Source: Pseudomonas putida NBRC 14164 | GTDB taxonomy: Bacteria; Pseudomonadota; Gammaproteobacteria; Pseudomonadales; Pseudomonadaceae | Direction: 5' to 3' | Length of the DNA: 64,000 nucleotides | Assembly: GCF_000412675.1 (NCBI RefSeq) | Contig: NC_021505.1 | Span: forward strand, 5,760,501-5,824,500 | In this document: positions 27,476 through 35,176 of the stretch, piece after piece | Numbering within the stretch: position 1 is the stretch's first letter | Layout of the letters: each line of letters begins with the position of its first letter | The notes under the pieces: generated by a model | Seen by the model: only the letters and a program-made list of their open reading frames with translations | What the model was told of the DNA's origin: nothing | Database searches by the model: none | Translations under genes and position numbers: made by a program

Positions 27476-27602
27476 AAGTGTATCTCGATCAGAGGATTCG
27501 GTTGCCGCCAGTGTAGGCGGCCAATATGTACTGTTTAAGGCTCAGCGGGCCCGGCGGTCGGGAGGGCGATGGCGGATACTGCCGCCAAACAGCCCCGGCG
27601 TC

Positions 27603-29057
27603 TTATGTCGGACGATAAACACGCACATTGGCATGTCCCTCACTGAGCAGATGGTGTGCGTGCAAACGGCTCATCACACCCTTGTCGCAATACAGCAAGT
27701 ACTGGCGCGTCGGATCCAGATGCTTGAACTTGCTGTTGATGGCATAAAACGGCATGGCCTGGACTTCGATACCTTCCAGCACCAGGGGTTCGTCTTCCTG
27801 GGCATCGGGGTGACGAATGTCGATGACGATCTGGCCCGACAGTGCCTCGGCCACTTCCTCGATTTCGACATCCTTGCCCAGCTCGTCGATCACATGGTCG
27901 ATGGAGATCAGCTTGGCGCGCTCCAGGGCGCGCTCCAGCACGGCCATGTCGAACTGCTTTTCTTCATGCTCCATGCGGTGGCGCTTGGCGTGAGTGGTCG
28001 GGTTTACCGAAATCACGCCGCAGTATTCTGGCATGTGCTTGGCGAAGTCGGCGGTGCCGATCTCGTTGGCCTGGTCGATGATGTCCTGCTTGTGGCTGGC
28101 CAGCAAAGGGCGCAGCACCAGCTTGTCGGTGGCCGAGTCGATGATCGACAGGTTCGGCAGAGTCTGGCTGGACACCTGGGAAATGGCCTCGCCAGTTACC
28201 AGGGCGTCGATCTCCAGGCGGTCAGCCATGTGCGCGGCGCCGCGCAGCATCATGCGCTTGAGGGTCACGCCCATGTAGCTGTTGTCGACCTTGTTGAGGA
28301 TCTCGCCGACCACTTCTTCGAACGGCACGCTGATGAACAGCACGCGCTGGCTGCTGCCGTACTTCTTCCACAGGTAGTGGGCCACTTCCATCACGCCCAG
28401 CTCGTGGGCACGGCCGCCGAGGTTGAAGAAGCAGAAGTGGGTCATCAGGCCACGGCGCATCATCTGGTAGGCCGCCACGGTGGAGTCGAAGCCACCGGAC
28501 ATCAGCACCAGGGTCTGCTCCAGGGCGCCCAGCGGGTAGCCGCCGATGCCCTGGTGCTGGTTGTGGATCACGTACAGGCGCTGGTTGCGGATTTCGATGC
28601 GCACCAGCACTTCAGGCTTCTTCAGCTCGATGCCGGCGGCGCCACACTGCTGGCGCAGCTGGCTGCCGACGTAACGGTCGACGTCCATCGAGGTGAAGTC
28701 ATGGTGGCCACCGCGCTTGCAGCGCACGGCGAAGTGCTTGCCGGCCAGCAGGTGGCCGAAGTGGTGCTTGCACTTGGCAACGATGTCGTCGAAGTCACCC
28801 AGCGGGTATTCCTCAACCTGCAGGAAGTGGGTGATACCCGGTGTGCAGGTGAGGCGCTCGATGATCTCGCGCTGGACCTTTTCGTCCTCGATGCGGGTGA
28901 CCACTTCGAGATTGTCCCAGACACCATCGACCGCGAGCTCAGGATCGAGGTCCTTGAGCACGTTGCGGATGTTCTTGGCGAGCTGGCGGATGAAGCGCTT
29001 GCGCACCGGCCGGCTCTTGATGGTGATTTCTGGGAAGACTTTGACGATAAGTTTCAT
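27603..29057 (-). CDS. thiI: tRNA 4-thiouridine synthetase ThiI with rhodanese domain
   Basis: ThiI transfers sulfur to U8 of tRNA and to ThiS in thiamine synthesis. It has 484 aa: an N-terminal ferredoxin-like and THUMP region (to about 165), a PP-loop ATPase (LMSGGFDSTVAAYQ), and a C-terminal rhodanese domain. The persulfide Cys is in LLYCDKGVMSRLHA. This is the long, rhodanese-bearing version. The start is ATG 29057. Confidence 0.96.
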   Translation of the reverse strand: MKLIVKVFPEITIKSRPVRKRFIRQLAKNIRNVLKDLDPELAVDGVWDNLEVVTRIEDEKVQREIIERLTCTPGITHFLQVEEYPLGDFDDIVAKCKHHFGHLLAGKHFAVRCKRGGHHDFTSMDVDRYVGSQLRQQCGAAGIELKKPEVLVRIEIRNQRLYVIHNQHQGIGGYPLGALEQTLVLMSGGFDSTVAAYQMMRRGLMTHFCFFNLGGRAHELGVMEVAHYLWKKYGSSQRVLFISVPFEEVVGEILNKVDNSYMGVTLKRMMLRGAAHMADRLEIDALVTGEAISQVSSQTLPNLSIIDSATDKLVLRPLLASHKQDIIDQANEIGTADFAKHMPEYCGVISVNPTTHAKRHRMEHEEKQFDMAVLERALERAKLISIDHVIDELGKDVEIEEVAEALSGQIVIDIRHPDAQEDEPLVLEGIEVQAMPFYAINSKFKHLDPTRQYLLYCDKGVMSRLHAHHLLSEGHANVRVYRPT

Positions 29058-29170
29058 TGGTTAACAGCGCGCGCAGGGCCTGCCGAAAATGTGGGGCGCG
29101 AATTATAGCGGAAACTGCTCAGGATTTGACCAACTTTTGTACAGAAGGTTGGATTTATATTGCCTGTACC

Positions 29171-29264
29171 GGCCTCATCGCCGGCAAGCCTGCTGCCACA
29201 GGACTTCGGCAGGCCTCAAGATCTGCGCCCTCTCTGTGGGAGCCGGCTTGCCGGCGATGAGGCC
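29171..29264. repeat. REP pair, GCCGGCAAGCC type
   Basis: GGCCTCATCGCCGGCAAGCC and GGCTTGCCGGCGATGAGGCC are inverted around a 54-bp spacer. It lies upstream of both divergent genes thiI and glnA, 25 bp before the first NtrC site. That position, between two promoters, is unusual for a REP. Confidence 0.9.
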
Positions 29265-29288
29265 CTTAAAGGAAGCACCCAACCCAAC

Positions 29289-29311
29289 CAACGCACCCTA
29301 TTGGTGCGTTG
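29289..29311 (+). promoter_or_regulatory. NtrC binding site 1 of glnA
   Basis: CAACGCACC-CTATT-GGTGCGTTG is a perfect inverted repeat with 9-bp arms. The core CGCACCCTATTGGTGCG matches the NtrC consensus TGCACCATATTGGTGCA in 14 of 17 positions. The centre lies about 139 bp before the predicted transcription start. Confidence 0.88.
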
Positions 29312-29322
29312 ATGCCAAAAAC

Positions 29323-29339
29323 CGCATCGTAAGGGTGCA
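29323..29339 (+). promoter_or_regulatory. NtrC binding site 2 of glnA
   Basis: CGCATCGTAAGGGTGCA agrees with the NtrC consensus in 12 of 17 positions. Its centre is 31 bp (three helical turns) from site 1, close to the enteric glnA enhancer spacing, so a pair of NtrC dimers could sit on one face. Confidence 0.65.
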
Positions 29340-29412
29340 CTTTTCCCCACCAACCCGCCACCAAATGCCCGCAAACGCCTGCTTTTATCCTACCCTCGCC
29401 ATTTTCGGGCAC

Positions 29413-29428
29413 TGGCATGCAATTTGCT
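29413..29428 (+). promoter_or_regulatory. Sigma-54 promoter of glnA
   Basis: TGGCATG-CAAT-TTGCT agrees with TGGCACG-N4-TTGCW at all but one position, and the GG and GC are 10 bases apart. It predicts a start near 29439, about 89 bp before the glnA ATG. Confidence 0.9.
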
Positions 29429-29527
29429 CCCTTGTGAGGCAGGTAAGCTTGGCCGACTATCCGCGCCCGGCAACACCCTTTTTCCAGGGCAGCGGCCCAC
29501 CGCGCTCTAGACCCTCCGGAGGACAAC

Positions 29528-30934
29528 ATGTCGAAGTCGGTTCAACTCATCAAAGATCATGACGTCAAGTGGATTGATCTGCGTTTCACGGACACCAAAG
29601 GCATTCAGCACCACGTGACCATGCCGTCGCGTGATGCGCTGGACGAAGACTTCTTCGAAGTCGGCAAGATGTTCGACGGTTCCTCCATTGCTGGCTGGAA
29701 AGGCATCGAAGCTTCCGACATGATCCTGATGCCGGTTGACGACACTGCCGTCCTGGACCCGTTCACCGAAGAACCTACCCTGATCATCACCTGCGACATC
29801 GTCGACCCGTCGAGCATGCAGGGCTACGATCGCGACCCACGTGCGATCGCCAAGCGCGCCGAAGAGTACCTGAAGAGCACCGGCATCGGTGACACCGTAT
29901 TCGCAGGCCCGGAGCCAGAGTTCTTCATCTTCGACGAAGTGAAGTTCCACTCGGACATCTCCGGTTCGATGTTCAAGATCTTCTCCGAGCAAGGCTCGTG
30001 GATGACCGGCGCTGACGTGGAAGGCGGCAACAAAGGCCACCGTCCAGGCGTGAAAGGCGGCTATTTCCCGGTTCCGCCGTTCGACCACGACCACGAAATC
30101 CGTACTGCCATGTGCAACGCACTGGAAGAAATGGGCCAGACCGTTGAAGTTCACCACCACGAAGTGGCGACTGCCGGCCAGAACGAAATCGGCGTCAAGT
30201 TCAACACCCTGGTGAAGAAAGCTGACGAAGTACAAGCCCTGAAATACGTCGTGCACAACGTTGCCGACGCTTACGGCCGTACCGCTACCTTCATGCCGAA
30301 GCCACTGTACGGCGACAACGGCTCGGGCATGCACGTGCACATGTCGATCTGGAAAGACGGCAAGAACACCTTCTCGGGTGAAGGCTATGCCGGCCTGTCC
30401 GACACCGCCCTGTACTTCATCGGCGGTATCATCAAGCACGGTAAGGCCCTGAACGGCTTCACCAACCCGTCGACCAACTCCTACAAGCGTCTGGTCCCAG
30501 GCTTCGAAGCCCCGGTAATGCTGGCCTACTCGGCTCGCAACCGTTCCGCCTCGATCCGTATTCCTTACGTCGGCAGCCCGAAAGCCCGCCGTATCGAAGC
30601 ACGCTTCCCGGACCCATCGGCCAACCCGTACCTGGCCTTCGCGGCCCTGCTGATGGCTGGCCTGGACGGCATCCAGAACAAGATCCACCCAGGCGATGCT
30701 GCCGACAAGAACCTGTACGACCTGCCACCAGAAGAGGCCAAGGACATTCCGCAAGTGTGCGGCAGCCTGAAAGAAGCCCTGGAAGAGCTGGACAAAGGCC
30801 GTGCGTTCCTGACCAAGGGCGGCGTGTTCTCCGATGACTTCATCGATGCCTTCATCGAGCTGAAGTCGGAAGAAGAGATCAAGGTCCGTACCTTCGTGCA
30901 CCCGCTGGAATACGAGCTGTACTACAGCTGCTGA
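29528..30934 (+). CDS. glnA: Glutamine synthetase, type I
   Basis: GlnA makes glutamine from glutamate, ammonia and ATP as a dodecamer, and is the main nitrogen-assimilation enzyme. It has 468 aa. The latch/active-site segment MFDGSSIAGWKGI, the ATP loop KPLYGDNGSGMHVH and the adenylylation site NLYDLPPEE (Tyr) are present, so covalent control by GlnE is expected. NtrC sites and a sigma-54 promoter lie upstream. A UUCG terminator separates it from ntrB. Confidence 0.98.
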   Translation: MSKSVQLIKDHDVKWIDLRFTDTKGIQHHVTMPSRDALDEDFFEVGKMFDGSSIAGWKGIEASDMILMPVDDTAVLDPFTEEPTLIITCDIVDPSSMQGYDRDPRAIAKRAEEYLKSTGIGDTVFAGPEPEFFIFDEVKFHSDISGSMFKIFSEQGSWMTGADVEGGNKGHRPGVKGGYFPVPPFDHDHEIRTAMCNALEEMGQTVEVHHHEVATAGQNEIGVKFNTLVKKADEVQALKYVVHNVADAYGRTATFMPKPLYGDNGSGMHVHMSIWKDGKNTFSGEGYAGLSDTALYFIGGIIKHGKALNGFTNPSTNSYKRLVPGFEAPVMLAYSARNRSASIRIPYVGSPKARRIEARFPDPSANPYLAFAALLMAGLDGIQNKIHPGDAADKNLYDLPPEEAKDIPQVCGSLKEALEELDKGRAFLTKGGVFSDDFIDAFIELKSEEEIKVRTFVHPLEYELYYSC

Positions 30935-30970
30935 TCTGATCGGCGCCTCGCGCCGGTAAAATGATCACGA

Positions 30971-30996
30971 CGGCCTCCTTCGGGAGGCCGTTTTCG
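30971..30996 (+). terminator. glnA terminator with TTCG tetraloop
   Basis: CGGCCTCC-TTCG-GGAGGCCG followed by TTTTCGTTT is a strong rho-independent terminator 37 bp after the glnA stop codon. It makes ntrBC depend on its own promoter. Confidence 0.93.
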
Positions 30997-31032
30997 TTTG
31001 CGCCCCACGCAGAACCCTCGCCACTCACGCTA

Positions 31033-31049
31033 TGCTCTATCTTGGTGCA
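31033..31049 (+). promoter_or_regulatory. NtrC-like site upstream of ntrB
   Basis: TGCTCTATCTTGGTGCA matches the NtrC consensus TGCACCATATTGGTGCA in 14 of 17 positions, with a perfect right half. It lies about 160 bp before the predicted start from the sigma-54-like element at 31177. Confidence 0.6.
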
Positions 31050-31176
31050 AGATTGAGTGCAGTGCCCCGAATTGCTCCCCAATCTGGTTCACATTAAACG
31101 TTTCACCAAGACATTCTGATCCGAATTTGCGCAGATCCAGGCCTTTATCGGCAAATCCCGCTTCTTTTCGGAGCTT

Positions 31177-31192
31177 TGGTTTGTTTCTTGCA
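31177..31192 (+). promoter_or_regulatory. Possible sigma-54 promoter of ntrBC
   Basis: TGGTTTG-TTTC-TTGCA keeps the essential GG and GC 10 bases apart and the full TTGCA box, but the -24 element is weak after TGG. It lies about 98 bp before the ntrB start and downstream of an NtrC-like site. The rest of the 355-bp gap shows only the glnA terminator. Confidence 0.5.
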
Positions 31193-31289
31193 TTTTTCTG
31201 TGGAGAGACTGGCATCAGCAGATGCACCCCGAGCCCGGACCTGGCCAAAGAAGTGCCAGGCAAGCGCCAAAAGAGGTCAACGACGCCTT

Positions 31290-32375
31290 ATGACCATCAG
31301 CGATGCGCAGCACCGTCTGCTTCTGGACAACCTGACCACCGCCACGTTGCTGCTCAACGCCGAGCTGCGCCTGGAGTACATGAATCCGGCCGCGGAAATG
31401 CTACTGGCCGTCAGTGGTCAACGTAGCCATGGGCAGTTCATCAGCGAGCTGTTTACCGAATCGACCGAAGCGCTCAGTTCGTTGCGCCAGGCGGTGGAGC
31501 AGGCGCACCCGTTCACCAAGCGCGAAGCGCAGCTCACCTCGCTGACCGGGCAGACCATTACCGTCGACTACGCGGTAACCCCCATCCTGAACCAGGGCCA
31601 GACCCTGTTATTGCTGGAGGTGCACCCGCGCGACCGGCTGCTGCGCATCACCAAGGAAGAGGCCCAGCTGAGCAAGCAGGAAACCACCAAGATGCTGGTG
31701 CGCGGCCTGGCCCACGAAATCAAGAACCCCCTCGGCGGCATTCGCGGCGCAGCCCAGTTGCTGGCCCGCGAGCTACCCGAGGAAGGCCTGCGCGACTACA
31801 CCAATGTGATCATCGAAGAGGCCGACCGCCTGCGCAACCTGGTCGACCGCATGCTCGGTTCGAACAAGCTGCCGTCGCTGGCCATGACCAACATCCACGA
31901 AGTGCTGGAGCGGGTCTGCAGCCTGGTCGATGCCGAAAGCCAGGGTTGCATCACTTTGGTGCGCGATTACGACCCAAGCCTGCCGGACGTGCTGATCGAC
32001 CGCGAGCAGATGATCCAGGCCGTACTCAACATCGTGCGCAATGCCATGCAGGCGATCAGTTCGCAGAACGAACTGCGCCTGGGCCGCATCACCCTGCGCA
32101 GCCGCGCCTTGCGCCAGTTCACCATCGGCCATGTACGCCACCGCCTGGTCGCGCGGGTGGAGATCATCGATAACGGCCCGGGCATTCCGCCGGAACTGCA
32201 AGACACCCTCTTCTATCCCATGGTCAGCGGCCGCCCGGACGGTACCGGGTTGGGCCTGGCCATTACCCAGAACATCATCAGCCAGCACCAGGGCCTGATC
32301 GAGTGTGAAAGCCACGCAGGCCACACCGCCTTCTCGATCTACCTGCCCCTGGAACAAGGAGCCACCGCCTCATGA
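31290..32375 (+). CDS. ntrB: Nitrogen sensor histidine kinase/phosphatase NtrB
   Basis: NtrB (GlnL) is a soluble kinase/phosphatase for NtrC, governed by PII protein. It has 361 aa from ATG 31290 (MTISDAQHRLLLDNL); the frame reaches 38 codons further upstream. A PAS domain covers about residues 10-115. The H-box is LAHEIKNPLGGIRGAA with His142. The N-box (NIVRNAMQA) and G-boxes (DNGPGIP, GRPDGTGLGLAI) complete the ATPase domain. It overlaps ntrC by 4 bp (ATGA). Confidence 0.97.
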   Translation: MTISDAQHRLLLDNLTTATLLLNAELRLEYMNPAAEMLLAVSGQRSHGQFISELFTESTEALSSLRQAVEQAHPFTKREAQLTSLTGQTITVDYAVTPILNQGQTLLLLEVHPRDRLLRITKEEAQLSKQETTKMLVRGLAHEIKNPLGGIRGAAQLLARELPEEGLRDYTNVIIEEADRLRNLVDRMLGSNKLPSLAMTNIHEVLERVCSLVDAESQGCITLVRDYDPSLPDVLIDREQMIQAVLNIVRNAMQAISSQNELRLGRITLRSRALRQFTIGHVRHRLVARVEIIDNGPGIPPELQDTLFYPMVSGRPDGTGLGLAITQNIISQHQGLIECESHAGHTAFSIYLPLEQGATAS

Positions 32376-33808
32376 GCCGAAGTGAAACCGTATGGATCGT
32401 CGACGATGATCGCTCCATCCGCTGGGTCCTGGAAAAAGCCCTGCAACAAGAAGGCATGACCACCCAGAGCTTCGACAGCGCAGATGGCGTAATGGGCCGC
32501 CTGGCACGCCAGCAGCCGGATGTGATCATTTCCGATATCCGCATGCCGGGCGCCAGCGGCCTCGACCTGCTGGCACAGATCCGCGAGCACCACCCGCGCC
32601 TGCCGGTCATCATCATGACCGCCCATTCCGACCTCGACAGCGCCGTGGCGTCGTACCAGGGCGGTGCTTTCGAGTACCTGCCCAAGCCGTTCGATGTGGA
32701 CGAAGCCGTCTCGCTGGTCAAGCGCGCCAACCAGCACGCCCAGGAGCAACAAGGCCTGGATGTGCCGCAGAACCTGGCGCGCACACCGGAAATCATCGGC
32801 GAAGCCCCGGCGATGCAGGAGGTGTTCCGCGCCATCGGCCGCCTCAGCCATTCCAACATCACCGTACTGATCAACGGCGAGTCCGGTACCGGCAAAGAGC
32901 TGGTCGCCCACGCCTTGCACCGTCACAGCCCGCGTGCATCGTCGCCGTTCATTGCCCTGAACATGGCGGCCATCCCGAAGGATTTGATGGAGTCCGAGCT
33001 GTTCGGCCATGAGAAAGGTGCTTTCACCGGTGCTGCCAACCTGCGCCGGGGCCGCTTCGAACAGGCGGATGGCGGCACCTTGTTCCTCGATGAAATCGGT
33101 GACATGCCCGCCGACACCCAGACCCGCCTGCTGCGGGTGCTGGCCGATGGCGAGTTCTACCGCGTTGGCGGCCATGTGCCGGTCAAGGTCGACGTGCGCA
33201 TCATCGCTGCGACCCACCAGAACCTGGAGTCGCTGGTGCAGGCGGGCAAGTTCCGTGAGGACTTGTTCCACCGGCTGAACGTGATCCGCATCCACATTCC
33301 GCGGCTGGCCGACCGCCGCGAGGACATCCCTGCCCTCGCCCGCCACTTCCTCGCGCGCGCTGCGCAAGAGCTGGCAGTCGAGCCGAAGATCCTCAAGCCG
33401 GAAACCGAAGAGTTCATCCGCAACCTGCCGTGGCCAGGCAACGTGCGGCAAATGGAAAACACCTGCCGCTGGATCACCGTGATGGCCTCCAGCCGCGAGG
33501 TGCTGATCGGCGACCTGCCGCCCGAGCTGCTGAACCTGCCACAGGATGCCGCACCGGTCACCAACTGGGAGCAGGCCCTGCGCCAGTGGGCCGACCAGGC
33601 GCTGGCACGCGGGCAGTCGAACCTGCTGGACAGCGCGGTGCCGAGTTTTGAACGGATCATGATCGAGACGGCGCTCAAGCACACCGCAGGACGGCGCCGG
33701 GATGCGGCGCTGTTGCTGGGTTGGGGGCGTAATACCTTGACGCGCAAGATCAAGGAGCTGGGCATGAATGTGGCGGGTGGGGATGACGAGGAAGGGGACG
33801 AGCACTGA
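32372..33808 (+). CDS. ntrC: Nitrogen response regulator NtrC (sigma-54 activator)
   Basis: NtrC (GlnG) activates sigma-54 promoters under nitrogen limitation. It has 478 aa. The receiver domain carries the phospho-acceptor Asp55 (IISDIRMPG). The AAA+ domain has Walker A GESGTGKE, the sigma-54 contact loop EKGAFTGA and Walker B GGTLFLDEIGDM. A C-terminal Fis-type helix-turn-helix is seen in HTAGRRRDAALLLGWGRNTL. Translation is coupled to ntrB. Likely targets in this window are glnA, ntrBC itself and the small RNA locus just downstream. Confidence 0.98.
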   Translation: MSRSETVWIVDDDRSIRWVLEKALQQEGMTTQSFDSADGVMGRLARQQPDVIISDIRMPGASGLDLLAQIREHHPRLPVIIMTAHSDLDSAVASYQGGAFEYLPKPFDVDEAVSLVKRANQHAQEQQGLDVPQNLARTPEIIGEAPAMQEVFRAIGRLSHSNITVLINGESGTGKELVAHALHRHSPRASSPFIALNMAAIPKDLMESELFGHEKGAFTGAANLRRGRFEQADGGTLFLDEIGDMPADTQTRLLRVLADGEFYRVGGHVPVKVDVRIIAATHQNLESLVQAGKFREDLFHRLNVIRIHIPRLADRREDIPALARHFLARAAQELAVEPKILKPETEEFIRNLPWPGNVRQMENTCRWITVMASSREVLIGDLPPELLNLPQDAAPVTNWEQALRQWADQALARGQSNLLDSAVPSFERIMIETALKHTAGRRRDAALLLGWGRNTLTRKIKELGMNVAGGDDEEGDEH

Positions 33809-33833
33809 TTAGCCGGTAAATCTCCCGATCTTT

Positions 33834-33951
33834 GGGCTGCTGCGCAGCCCATCGCGACACAAGGCCGCTCCCACAGGGATGGCGCCGCCTCCGAACTGAG
33901 CGGCGTCCTGTGGGAGCGGCCTTGTGTCGCGGTGGGCCGCAAAGCGGCCCC
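33834..33951. repeat. REP pair, GCGACACAAGGCCGCTCCCACA type
   Basis: Inverted copies of ATCGCGACACAAGGCCGCTC and GAGCGGCCTTGTGTCGCGGT lie between GGGCTGCTGCGCAGCCC and GGGCCGCAAAGCGGCCCC hairpins, right after ntrC. It likely ends the ntrBC transcript before the sRNA promoter. Confidence 0.9.
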
Positions 33952-33968
33952 AGCTATTTCAGCCCCGA

Positions 33969-34005
33969 TGCACCGATCCTGTGCCCAATGCACCTCCGGA
34001 AGGCA
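33969..34005 (+). promoter_or_regulatory. Possible pair of NtrC half-conserved sites upstream of the sRNA promoter
   Basis: TGCACCGATCCTGTGCC (33969-33985) keeps the GCAC-N7-GTGC core of NtrC sites. TGCACCTCCGGAAGGCA (33989-34005) keeps only the left half. Centres are 20 bp apart and lie about 118 and 98 bp before the predicted start near 34095. Individually weak, but placed where enhancers are expected. Confidence 0.5.
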
Positions 34006-34068
34006 CAAACCCCCTCAAAACCCGGCCAAATCCCCCTCAAAGCCCAACATTCACGGGCTTTGCAAAAT

Positions 34069-34084
34069 TGGCACGCCCCCTGCA
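34069..34084 (+). promoter_or_regulatory. Sigma-54 promoter reading into the tandem stem-loops
   Basis: TGGCACG-CCCC-CTGCA matches the TGGCACG-N4-TTGCW consensus at every defined position but one, with GG and GC exactly 10 bases apart. It is the best sigma-54 promoter in the window. No open reading frame with a plausible start follows on the plus strand before trmL. Confidence 0.88.
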
Positions 34085-34094
34085 ATAGCTAATA

Positions 34095-34272
34095 CATACC
34101 CAGTTTCGGGGGCCCTGGTACAGGCAGGCCGGGTGAACCCCTCTTTTATTCGCAGCACCGCCCGTTTTGGGGACCTCGGTACAGGCAGGCCGGGTCATCC
34201 CCCCTTTATACGCAGTAACCCCTTTTGGGGACCCTGGTACAGGCAGGCCGGGATATCCCCTCTTTTATTCGT
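34095..34272 (+). ncRNA. nrsZ: NrsZ-like nitrogen-regulated small RNA, three tandem stem-loops
   Basis: The predicted transcript of about 175 nt starts 12 bases after the -12 box. It consists of three similar units at 34103-34163, 34164-34221 and 34222-34276. Each has a GGGG-rich left arm, the invariant core TACAGGCAGGCCGGG (34119, 34180, 34238), a CCC(C) right arm and a T-rich run (CTCTTTTATT or CTTTATA). In P. aeruginosa the sRNA NrsZ lies at the same place, after ntrC, depends on NtrC and sigma-54, is processed, and is made of repeated stem-loops. Synteny, promoter class and architecture all agree, so I call it a homologue; the exact ends are inferred. Its last copy runs over the 3' end of the opposite-strand gene. 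Confidence 0.82.
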
Positions 34273-34276
34273 GCAG
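34103..34276 (+). repeat. Three tandem units of about 58-61 bp within the sRNA
   Basis: Unit spacing measured at the TACAGGCAGGCCGGG core is 61 and then 58 bp. The third unit contains the last codons and stop (minus strand CTGCACGAATAA) of the convergent hypothetical gene. The first two carry related sequence (TTATTCGCAG, TATACGCAG). Confidence 0.9.
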
Positions 34277-34702
34277 TTTCACCTGCACCCGCCAACGCCC
34301 ATCGTCCTCTGCACCGGCCCACTCGCCGTGCAGGGGACGCGCGGCAATCACAGTCAGCAGCAACCCTTCGTCACTGTTCTGCACCCGCCAACTGACCGGT
34401 TTGCCTTGCAGGCTCAATTGCCCTTGCTGGCTCTTGCCCTGGGCCTGGAACAGCAGCGCAACCGTACCTTCCACATTCTCGCCATGCAGCTTGGGTTCTT
34501 CGTTGAACCACAACGTCAGGCCATCCTGCATCACCTCCACCTGCTGGAGCTCACGCTCGTCGGGCGCGGTCAGGCGGCCAATCATCAGCCCTACCATCAA
34601 ACCGACAATCGCCAGTGACAGCATTACCCGAGGGAAGGCCTTCGAACGCACGTCCGGTTCAGGAGTAGAATGCCCGTCATCTTCACGCTTGGAGCCGTGC
34701 AT
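34265..34702 (-). CDS. Single-pass membrane hypothetical protein
   Basis: I do not recognise a named family. The 145-aa product has a charged N-terminus (MHGSKREDDGHSTPEPDVRS), one transmembrane segment at about residues 27-43 (MLSLAIVGLMVGLMIGRL) and a beta-rich soluble remainder with LTLWFNEEPKL and VSWRVQNSDEGLLL, probably periplasmic. AAGGA lies about 9-13 bases before the ATG. Its start codon overlaps the trmL start codon on the other strand (CATG), and its stop lies within the third sRNA repeat. An alternative start at Met27 would leave it beginning at the membrane helix. Confidence 0.8.
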   Translation of the reverse strand: MHGSKREDDGHSTPEPDVRSKAFPRVMLSLAIVGLMVGLMIGRLTAPDERELQQVEVMQDGLTLWFNEEPKLHGENVEGTVALLFQAQGKSQQGQLSLQGKPVSWRVQNSDEGLLLTVIAARPLHGEWAGAEDDGRWRVQVKLHE

Positions 34703-35162
34703 GTTTCACGTCATCCTTTTTCAACCAGAAATTCCGCCGAATACCGGCAACATCATTCGCCTGTGCGCCAACAGCGGCTGCGACCTGCACCTGATCGAAC
34801 CCATCAGCTTCGAACTGGATGACAAGCGCCTGCGTCGCGCGGGGCTGGATTACCATGAGTATGCCACGCTCAAGCGCCATGAGAGCCTGGCCGGATGCCT
34901 GGAAAGCCTCGGTAATCCAAGGCTGTTCGCCTTTACCACCAAGGGCTCGCACCCGTTCCATGAAGTGGCCTATCAGCCGGGCGACGCCTTTCTGTTCGGG
35001 CCAGAAAGCCGCGGCTTGCCGGCCGAGGTGCTGGACAGCCTGCCGGCCGAACAGCGTCTGCGCCTGCCGATGCGGCCGGGGTGCCGTAGCCTGAACCTGT
35101 CCAATACCGTGGCGGTGACGGTGTATGAGGCCTGGCGGCAAAACGGGTTTGCCGGGAGCTGA
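34701..35162 (+). CDS. trmL: tRNA (cytidine/uridine-2'-O-)-methyltransferase TrmL
   Basis: TrmL is a SPOUT methyltransferase that modifies the wobble ribose of certain leucine tRNAs. It has 153 aa. Typical motifs are LFQPEIPPNTGNIIRLCAN, FGPESRGLP and LNLSNTVAV at the knot. The start is ATG 34701 with GGAG 6 bases upstream. Its promoter must lie inside the opposite-strand hypothetical gene. Confidence 0.95.
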   Translation: MFHVILFQPEIPPNTGNIIRLCANSGCDLHLIEPISFELDDKRLRRAGLDYHEYATLKRHESLAGCLESLGNPRLFAFTTKGSHPFHEVAYQPGDAFLFGPESRGLPAEVLDSLPAEQRLRLPMRPGCRSLNLSNTVAVTVYEAWRQNGFAGS

Positions 35163-35176
35163 TTTCTTACCTGCAA

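Noticed and set aside
27405..29108. Plus-strand open frame of 567 codons antisense to thiI
   Set aside because: It lies over a complete ThiI reading with intact active sites and is explained by codon bias.
34103..34276. CRISPR array
   Set aside because: Units are contiguous stem-loops of 58-61 bp with partial conservation throughout, not constant repeats with unique spacers, and there are no cas genes.
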